In this document: piece by piece, positions 57,887 to 64,000 of the stretch | Position numbering within the stretch: the first letter of the stretch is position 1 | Layout of the letters: the number at the start of each line of letters is the position of its first letter | NCBI RefSeq assembly: GCF_030815975.1 | Contig: NZ_JAUSXL010000002.1 | Location: 1,426,001 to 1,490,000 of the forward strand | Direction of reading: 5' to 3' | Length of the DNA stretch: 64,000 bases | DNA from: Variovorax paradoxus | GTDB taxonomy: Bacteria; Pseudomonadota; Gammaproteobacteria; Burkholderiales; Burkholderiaceae_C | Notes under the pieces: generated by a model | Told to the model about the DNA's origin: nothing | The model's database searches: none | What the model saw: the letters and a program-made list of their open reading frames with translations, nothing else | Made by a program: the position numbers and the translations under genes

Positions 57887-59829
57887 GCGAACCCGCACTC
57901 GGCATGCTGATGCTCGGGCTGATCGTGGTCGTGATCATGCTCGGCTTTCCCACGGCGTTCACGCTGATGGGGCTGGGCATGTTCTTCGGCTTCATCGCCT
58001 TCTACGACCCGGCCTCGCCCTGGCTCGACAACAAGGTCTTCGACCTGATGGTGCAGCGCGCCTTCGGGGCCATGACCAACGAGACACTGTTGTCCATCCC
58101 GCTCTTCGTGCTGATGGGCTACGTGATGGAACGCGGCGCGCTGGTCGACAAGATGTTCCACAGCGTGCAGCTCGCGTTCCGCCGTGTGCCGGGGTCGCTT
58201 GCCGTGACCACGCTGATCGTCTGCACCTTCTGGGGCATTGCGAGCGGCCTGGTCGGCGCGGTGGTGGTGCTGATGGGCGTGATCGCGATGCGGCCGATGC
58301 TCAACGCGGGCTACGACACGCGGCTGGCGGCCGGCGTCATCACGGCGGGCGGCACGCTGGGCATTTTGATTCCGCCCTCGGTGATGATCATCGTGTACGC
58401 GGCCGTGGCCGGGCAGTCGGTGGTCAAGCTCTATGCGGCAGCGATGTTCCCCGGCTTCTTCCTCGCCTTTCTCTACCTGGTCTACGTGATCGGCTGGGCC
58501 GTGCTGCAGCCGAAGGTCGCGCCCAAGCTGCCGGCCGACCAGCAGCGCGCACCCGTCTCGCCCTGGGTCGCGCACATCGCGGCCAGCTATTCGCCGCGCA
58601 TGCTGCCCGCGCTCGCCGCGGCCGTGGTGTCTCCGGCGCGCGCGCTGCGCGGCGCGGCCGAGGGCGTGCGCATCACCTGGGGGATGCTGCTGCGCGGTTT
58701 GCTGGGCGCGCTGGTGCCGCTGGCGCTGGCGGCCGTCACGCTGGGGTCGGTGTGGTGGTACGTGACCATCTACTCGCAGAAGGACAACAACGCGGCGGCG
58801 CCGGTGGCGGCACAGCAGGCCGCACCGAAGACCGGCGAGCCCGCTGCGGCAGCAGCGGCGCTGCCCGAACCGTCGGGCACCGGGCTGGCCGAGCCGCCGA
58901 GCACCGGCGAACCGGCCGACAAGGCATCCGGCGCGGATGGCGGCCTGCAGGAACCGCCCGGCGGCGTCGAGGAGCCTCCCGGCAGCGAAGCCGCCCCCGC
59001 GCCGCCTTCAGGCGACGACAGCCTGCGTCAGCTGGGCGAAGCGGTCGACGCGCCCCAGACCCCCGCGGTGCCCGAGGCCTTCTATACCGGCTTCTGGGTG
59101 GCGAGCCTCTTCACGCTCGGGCTGCTGGCCTGGTACTACTGGCGCCTGGATGCGGAGCAGTTCGAGATCCTGCGCATGCTGGTGTCCTCGGTGATGCCGC
59201 TGGCCACGCTCACGCTGGTGGTGCTGGGCGTGATCCTGTTCGGCATCACCACCGCCACCGAGTCTGCCGCGGTGGGCGCGGCCGGCGCCTTCCTGATGGC
59301 GTGGCAGGCCGGCACGCTGAACTTCAAGAAGACCAAGGAGGCCGTGTTCCTCACGCTCAAGACCACCTCGATGGTCTGCTGGCTGTTCGTGGGCTCGGCG
59401 CTGTTCTCGGCCGTGTTCGCGCTGCTGGGCGGCCAGCGCATCGTCGAAGAGTGGGTGCTGGGCATGAATCTGAGCCCGCTGCAGTTCCTGCTGCTGTCGC
59501 AGGCGATCATCTTCGTGCTGGGCTGGCCGCTCGAGTGGACCGAGATCATCGTGATCTTCGTGCCCATCTTCCTGCCGCTGCTCGCGCACTTCCAGATCGA
59601 CCCGCTGCTGTTCGGCGTGCTGGTGTTCGTGAACCTGCAGGCGGCGTTCCTCTCGCCGCCGGTGGCGATGTCGGCCTTCTACCTGAAAGGCGTGTCGCCG
59701 CCGCACGTGACGATCAACCAGATCTTCGCGGGGATGATGCCCTACATGCTGATCGTGATCCTGTGCATGGTGTTCATGTACATCTGGCCGGGGCTCACGC
59801 TGTGGCTGCCGCAGTATCTCTATGGCTGA
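57883..59829 (+). CDS. TRAP transporter large permease, DctM family, with central insertion
   Basis: The ATG at 57883 gives 648 residues, compared with about 430 for classical DctM. Residues 1-205 (SEPALGMLMLGLIVVVIMLG, GTLGILIPPSVMIIVYAAVA) and 425-648 (ITTATESAAVGAAGAFLMAW, FLSPPVAMSAFYLKGVSPPH) are normal. Between them, residues about 210-420 add two extra helices and, at 303-397, a Pro/Ala/Gly/Glu-rich stretch with PSGTGLAEPPSTGEP-like repeats. Such long DctM proteins are known in the TakP-like TRAP group, but the low-complexity segment is marked. It forms the Na+-driven channel with the other subunits. Confidence 0.92.
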   Translation: MSEPALGMLMLGLIVVVIMLGFPTAFTLMGLGMFFGFIAFYDPASPWLDNKVFDLMVQRAFGAMTNETLLSIPLFVLMGYVMERGALVDKMFHSVQLAFRRVPGSLAVTTLIVCTFWGIASGLVGAVVVLMGVIAMRPMLNAGYDTRLAAGVITAGGTLGILIPPSVMIIVYAAVAGQSVVKLYAAAMFPGFFLAFLYLVYVIGWAVLQPKVAPKLPADQQRAPVSPWVAHIAASYSPRMLPALAAAVVSPARALRGAAEGVRITWGMLLRGLLGALVPLALAAVTLGSVWWYVTIYSQKDNNAAAPVAAQQAAPKTGEPAAAAAALPEPSGTGLAEPPSTGEPADKASGADGGLQEPPGGVEEPPGSEAAPAPPSGDDSLRQLGEAVDAPQTPAVPEAFYTGFWVASLFTLGLLAWYYWRLDAEQFEILRMLVSSVMPLATLTLVVLGVILFGITTATESAAVGAAGAFLMAWQAGTLNFKKTKEAVFLTLKTTSMVCWLFVGSALFSAVFALLGGQRIVEEWVLGMNLSPLQFLLLSQAIIFVLGWPLEWTEIIVIFVPIFLPLLAHFQIDPLLFGVLVFVNLQAAFLSPPVAMSAFYLKGVSPPHVTINQIFAGMMPYMLIVILCMVFMYIWPGLTLWLPQYLYG

Positions 59830-59853
59830 ACCGGCAGGCCGGTTCCCCATGAC

Positions 59854-61924
59854 TCAGCGCCGCCGCTCCACATACGGCCGCGCCTGCAGCAGCACGATGC
59901 GGTCGCCCACCGTCGCCCATTCGATGTCCTGATCGACGCCGCCGAAGGCGCGCTTCACGGCCGCGCCGGCATTGGCAAGCCGCAGCACGAGTTCGTCGGT
60001 CAGCACGGTGCGCCCCGCCTCCACCGGCACCTCTTTCACGCCGCCGTCCTTGTCGAGCTGCAGCGCCGTCTCTTCGGCCGAGCGGCTCAGCACCTGGATC
60101 GCCTTGGACCAGCTCGAGTACATCACCTGCTCCGCCACGCGCTGCCCCTCCACCACGCGAATGCCGATGCCGCGCTTGGCCGAGATGTAGGTGGCGTGCG
60201 GGTGGCCGGCATCGAACGGGTCGCGCGTGATCATCACGCCGGCGTTGGTGGAATCGATGGCGCTCTGCACGAACACGCCCATCAGCACCGACTCGGCGCC
60301 GAAGCCCGCGGCGCTGCGCGCCTCCCAGGCCTCGGGGTTGAAGACCGAGGCCCAGACCTTCTTCACCGCGAGCTCGAGCGCATCGCCGGTCTTCACGTTG
60401 GGCACCGTGGTGTAGAGCCCCGCGCCGCTGAAGCCGGGCAGGTCTTCGGAGTTGGACGAGCTGCGCACGAACACGCCGCCGCCGCCCAGCTGCGACTGCC
60501 ATGCGGCACGCCATGCCGCCGCGGCGGCCGCATCGACGGGCCACTGCACGATCTCCTCGCGCAATTGCGCCAGCGCCTTCTGCCGGATCTGCGGATCGCC
60601 CGCGAAGCCGGGCTGCTGCCGCATGCGCGCGATGCGCTCGGCCAGGCCGTTGGCGCGCATGAAGCGCTCGTAGTGCGCGAAGGGAATGCAGAAGCCGTCG
60701 GGCACCGTGGTCGACGGAATGCGCGCGGCCAACACGACGCCGAGGTTCGCGGCCTTGGAGCCGCATTGCGCGCTGTGGCGCGCGCGCAGCGAGGCGAGCG
60801 GCAGCAGGCGGGTTTCGTTCAGATCGGGCTTCGGTGCCTTGCCGCTGCCGGGCACCGCACCCGTGGCCGCGGTGCGCACATTGCGCGGCGGCAGCGCTGC
60901 GATTTCTTCCGTCGTGAGACGGCGCAGCTGGTAGCCAGACGCGGCCACCTTGAGCGCCACCCACTGCCCCGCGTGCTCGCGCAGCACGGCCGCGGCATCG
61001 CGCACATAGGCATTGGGAATGCCCCAGCCCTTGGCCAGCAGGTTGACGTGCGAAAGCGCGGTCGATGGCCGCTCGGTCAGCACGCCGGCCACGGGCGGCA
61101 GGCTGATCGGCACCTGGCGCAGCACGGCAATGTCGTCGGGCAAGAGCGCGTTCAGCGCATTCGCACCGGAGGCCTGGTCCACGATGCGCACGCGGCCGGT
61201 GGCCGTGCCGAGGTTCATCGGCATGTAGGGCTGCTCGCGGATCAGCGCTTCCTGGCTGACGAAATCGATGCCGGCTTCTTTCGCGACGCGGTCGTGCAGC
61301 GTGGAGTTGGTCTTGAATTTCACCGGCGCGAAGAAGCTGGCCTTCACCTGCGCGTCGGCCTCGCGCAGCAGCGCGGGGGTGAGCTGGTCGCCCTCCCAGA
61401 ACTCGTAGGTGAAGCTGCCGATGTTCTGCTGCCAGCTCAGCGTGCCGAACAGGAAGCGGCGATCGGGCGCCAGGTAGTTGCGGTCGATCTCGCGCTTGCC
61501 CCGCGCGCGGCGAGAGCCCGGTGTCGCGCACGAAGCGCACGTGCAGCTGGTAGCGCGGCGTGTCGATGTAATAGGTGCGCACCGGCCGGGCTTGGCGGTC
61601 GACCACGAACAGGACGTGGGCCAGCTGCATCGGCGTGCCGGCGTCGTACACGCGGGCCAGGGTGTCGAAGCCGCTGCGGCTGCGCAGCATCGGCAGCGAC
61701 GCGGGCGCGGCCGGGCGCGCGCGGGGTTGCGCGGCGGCGCCTTCCGGGGCGGACTTGTTGTTGTTCTGCTGCTGGTAGTAGGAAGGCTTGCGCGCGAGCT
61801 GCGCGTTCGCGGGCACGGCGGCAACGGCCAGCGCGGCGCACACGAGCGCCATCGCCCCTCGCGCCGCGCTATTGTTTCGGTAGCGCAGTTCGCCCGACGC
61901 ACCAGCGTTCTTGTTGTTTTTCAT
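59854..61924 (-). pseudogene. PEP/pyruvate-binding domain protein, exported, frameshifted
   Basis: The gene starts at 61924 (MKNNKNAGASGELRYRNNSA) with a signal peptide ending VPANAQ. It is open to about 61500 and then continues in another frame to 59854. A run of four C residues at 61499-61502 (G on the coding strand) marks the break; removal of one base joins LSPRAGKREIDRNYLAPDRR and gives 689 codons. The body has a swivelling His-domain-like part (TALSHVNLLAKGWGIPNAYV) and then a PPDK/PEP-synthase ATP-binding domain (RSSSNSEDLPGFSGAGLYTT, MITRDPFDAGHPHATYISAK). The function of exported members is unknown. A sequencing error is an alternative explanation. Confidence 0.85.
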
Positions 61925-62062
61925 GCCGAGTCTTTCATTACAAGCAGTTGCCGAATGAGCGTGCGCTTCACCAACCAAAGGGCATGCGCTGACAGCGGCA
62001 GCGGATTCTCGCGCGTTACATATCCACAGCTTTCATCCGGCCCCGGGAACCAGAGACAAACC

Positions 62063-64000
62063 ATGAACCGCCCCGCTTTTCCCGATCTTCACCGGCCATT
62101 GCATCGATGGCTGCTCGGCCTCGCGCTGCTGTGCCTCGGCGCGGCCGCCAGCGCACAGCAGGACCCGCCCGGACGCGTGGCGCGCCTGAACCTGCAGCAG
62201 GGCACGGTGAGCTTCGCGCCCGCCGGCGAAGACAGCTGGTACGACGCGCAGCCCAACCGCCCCCTCACCACCGGCGACCGGCTCTGGACCGACCGCAATG
62301 CGCGCGCCGAAGTCCACATCGGCTCGGCCGCGCTGCGGATGGATGGGCAGACGCATGTCGAATTCTCCGAACTCGACGACGACACCGTGCGCCTCACCGC
62401 GAACCAGGGCAACCTGCAGCTGCGCGTGCGCGACGACCTCTCGGGCCAGCGCGTCGAGGTGGACACCGGCAACCTTGCGGTGGTGATCGACGCGCCTGGT
62501 GAATACCGCGTGGCGGCCGACCCTGCCGCCGGCACCACCTGGATCGCGGTGGCCTCGGGCCGCGTCACGCTGCATGGCGAGAACGGCGAATCGCAATCGC
62601 TGGGCGCGCGGCAACAACTCACCGTGTCGGGCCGCAACCTCGCCGCGGTGGGCGGCGCGCCCGTCCAGAACGGCAGCTTCGACGCCTGGGTGGCCGAGCG
62701 CAACCGCATCGAGGACCAGTCGATCTCCGCGCGCTACGTGTCGCGCGAGGTGGTCGGCTACCAGCAGCTCGACCTCTACGGCGACTGGCAGAGCGACCCG
62801 ACCTACGGCGACGTCTGGTTCCCGCGCAGCGTGGACGCCGACTGGGCGCCTTACCGCGACGGCCAGTGGGTCAACATCGCACCCTGGGGCCTGACCTGGG
62901 TCGATGCCGCACCCTGGGGCTTCGCGCCTTTCCACTATGGCCGCTGGGCACGCGTGGGACCGCGCTGGGCCTGGGTGCCGGGACGGCCGGCCGCACGGCC
63001 CGTGTATTCGCCCGCGCTGGTCGGCTTCGTAGGCGGCAGCGGTGCCAATGCCGCCTTGCAGATCGGCAACGGCCGCAACGGCGTGGGCTGGTTCCCGCTG
63101 GCCCCCGGCGAGGCCTGGCGGCCCGGCTATCGCGCAAGCCAGCGCTACCTCGACCAGGTGAACCGCATGGCGGTCTACCGGAACCGGCAGGCCGAGCTGC
63201 GCAACGACTTCTACGCCAACCAGCAGATGCCGGGCGCCGTCACCGTGCTGCCGGCCGACCGCTTCGGCCGCGGCCCCTTCGGCCGGCGCGACCTGGTGCG
63301 GCTGCCGGACGACCGCTTCGCGCGCGCGCCAGTGGCGCCGGCGCCGGGCGTCCCGATGCACAACTTCGGCGGCGGCTTCGGCCGGCCGGCCGCGGTGGCG
63401 CCGCCAACGCAGCTGATGGCGCGCGAGCAGCAGGAATTGCGCTACGAGCAGGCGCGGCGAACCCAGCAGATGCAGCAGGCGCAACAGGTCCAGTCGATGC
63501 AGCAACAGCAGCAGCAACAACAACAGCAAATGGAATGGCAGCGCCAGCAGGGTTTGCGCCAGCAGCGGGACTGGCAGCAGCGCGGTGGGCAGGACCAGTG
63601 GCAACAACGCCAGCAGCAGCAGCAGCAGGTGCAACAGCAACAGCAGATTCAGCAGCAACAGGCGCTGCGGCAACAGCAGGAGGCGCAGCAGCGTGCAGCC
63701 CAGGCGCAGGCCCAGGCCCAGGCACAAGCCCAGCAGCAGATGCAGCAGCAACAGCGCGCGGCGCAGCAGCAGGCACTGGCCCAGCAACAAATGCTGCGCC
63801 AGCAGCAGGAGATGCAGCAACGCGCCGCACAGGCACAGCAGCAGGCTCAGGCGCAACAACAGGCCCAGCAGAACGCGATGCGCCAAGCGCAGGAAGCGCA
63901 GGTGCGCGCGATCCAGCAGCAACGCGGCTTCGCGCCTGCGCCTGCTCCGTCACCGCAGCCACCCCAGGCTCAGCCGGCCCCGCGCGGCGGCGACGATCCG
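62063..64000 (+). CDS. FecR-like/DUF6600 protein with glutamine-rich tail (3' end outside window)
   Basis: The ATG at 62063 (MNRPAFPDLHRPLHRWLLGL) opens a gene that runs off the right edge; 646 codons are visible. After a signal peptide (to AAASAQ) a FecR-type domain lies at about 40-180 (RADVHIGSAALRMDGQTHVE-like, VASGRVTLHGENGESQSLG). Tryptophan-rich DUF6600 units follow (WAPYRDGQWVNIAPWGLTWV, WGFAPFHYGRWARVGPRWAW). From about residue 455 the sequence is Gln/Ala-rich (long CAG/CAA runs), probably coiled or disordered. It is probably an envelope protein. It is divergent from the frameshifted PEP-binding gene. Confidence 0.88.
   Translation, partial: MNRPAFPDLHRPLHRWLLGLALLCLGAAASAQQDPPGRVARLNLQQGTVSFAPAGEDSWYDAQPNRPLTTGDRLWTDRNARAEVHIGSAALRMDGQTHVEFSELDDDTVRLTANQGNLQLRVRDDLSGQRVEVDTGNLAVVIDAPGEYRVAADPAAGTTWIAVASGRVTLHGENGESQSLGARQQLTVSGRNLAAVGGAPVQNGSFDAWVAERNRIEDQSISARYVSREVVGYQQLDLYGDWQSDPTYGDVWFPRSVDADWAPYRDGQWVNIAPWGLTWVDAAPWGFAPFHYGRWARVGPRWAWVPGRPAARPVYSPALVGFVGGSGANAALQIGNGRNGVGWFPLAPGEAWRPGYRASQRYLDQVNRMAVYRNRQAELRNDFYANQQMPGAVTVLPADRFGRGPFGRRDLVRLPDDRFARAPVAPAPGVPMHNFGGGFGRPAAVAPPTQLMAREQQELRYEQARRTQQMQQAQQVQSMQQQQQQQQQQMEWQRQQGLRQQRDWQQRGGQDQWQQRQQQQQQVQQQQQIQQQQALRQQQEAQQRAAQAQAQAQAQAQQQMQQQQRAAQQQALAQQQMLRQQQEMQQRAAQAQQQAQAQQQAQQNAMRQAQEAQVRAIQQQRGFAPAPAPSPQPPQAQPAPRGGDDP

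Noticed and set aside
63480..63720. Repetitive CAGCAGCAA-type sequence considered as a repeat array or CRISPR
   Set aside because: There are no spacers of constant length. It is in-frame glutamine coding inside a protein gene.
62033..63922. Minus-strand open frame of about 629 codons opposite the DUF6600 gene
   Set aside because: Its leucine runs are the reverse reading of CAG/CAA glutamine codons. The plus-strand product has a signal peptide and recognisable domains.

Overview
The window is chromosomal DNA of a high-GC betaproteobacterium, most likely Comamonadaceae and very probably Variovorax or a close relative. This rests on very GC-rich third codon positions, the compact str/S10 ribosomal cluster, Bug-type and TRAP transport genes, a PTS that stops at EIIA-HPr-EI, and several families of GC-rich intergenic repeats. 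The genus is an inference from remembered family features, not from a search.

Layout. 1-5.4 kb: the 5' part of a fimbrial subunit gene, an MDR-family oxidoreductase, a CpxAR-like two-component pair with a Spy/CpxP-like lipoprotein, a DUF4260 membrane protein, and one of two paralogous small exported repeat proteins. 5.4-9.5 kb: a patch of visibly lower GC holding an adenosine-deaminase-like enzyme, a Bug solute-binding protein and a LysR regulator. It is bounded on the right by an internally deleted IS5-type transposase relic. 9.5-12.1 kb: EIIA(Man)-HPr-EI. 12.1-16 kb: a lipoprotein, a TlpA-like thioredoxin, cytochrome c', cytochrome b561, a GNAT enzyme and a peroxiredoxin. 16-28.5 kb: the ribosomal cluster read leftwards (rpsL-rpsG-fusA-tuf-rpsJ, then rplC-rplD-rplW-rplB-rpsS-rplV-rpsC-rplP-rpmC-rpsQ). 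It is split between rpsJ and rplC by two genes for exported proteins, one a putative zinc metallopeptidase lipoprotein. A terminator follows rpsJ and a good promoter precedes rplC. 28.6-35 kb: dacA-type carboxypeptidase, hydrolase, ferredoxin, VanZ, HemJ, then divergent hemB and corA. 35-40 kb: the second small repeat protein, LysR, dienelactone hydrolase, chromene-carboxylate isomerase-like protein, SDR, MarC and EVE proteins. 40-48 kb: a leftward liv-type ABC operon with an embedded acyl-CoA synthetase and an AraC regulator, interrupted by a nested palindrome of about 380 nt. 48-54.5 kb: esterase, purT, 3-hydroxybutyryl-CoA dehydrogenase, enoyl-CoA hydratase, a class C beta-lactamase-like hydrolase and coaX. 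54.5-64 kb: a BON-LysM protein, an inverted repeat, rhodanese, a TRAP transporter operon, a frameshifted PEP/pyruvate-binding protein, and a FecR-like/DUF6600 protein with a glutamine-rich tail that runs off the right edge.

Themes. Translation and housekeeping genes form the core. Around them lie uptake systems for organic acids (liv, TRAP, Bug) and matching CoA and aromatic-type catabolic enzymes, which fits a metabolically versatile soil or rhizosphere bacterium. I saw no tRNA, rRNA, CRISPR array, prophage or obvious defence island. The least ordinary features are the split S10 cluster with its secreted metallopeptidase pair, the long S3 tail, the complex intergenic palindromes, the paralogous repeat proteins and the one-base frameshift at 61.5 kb.
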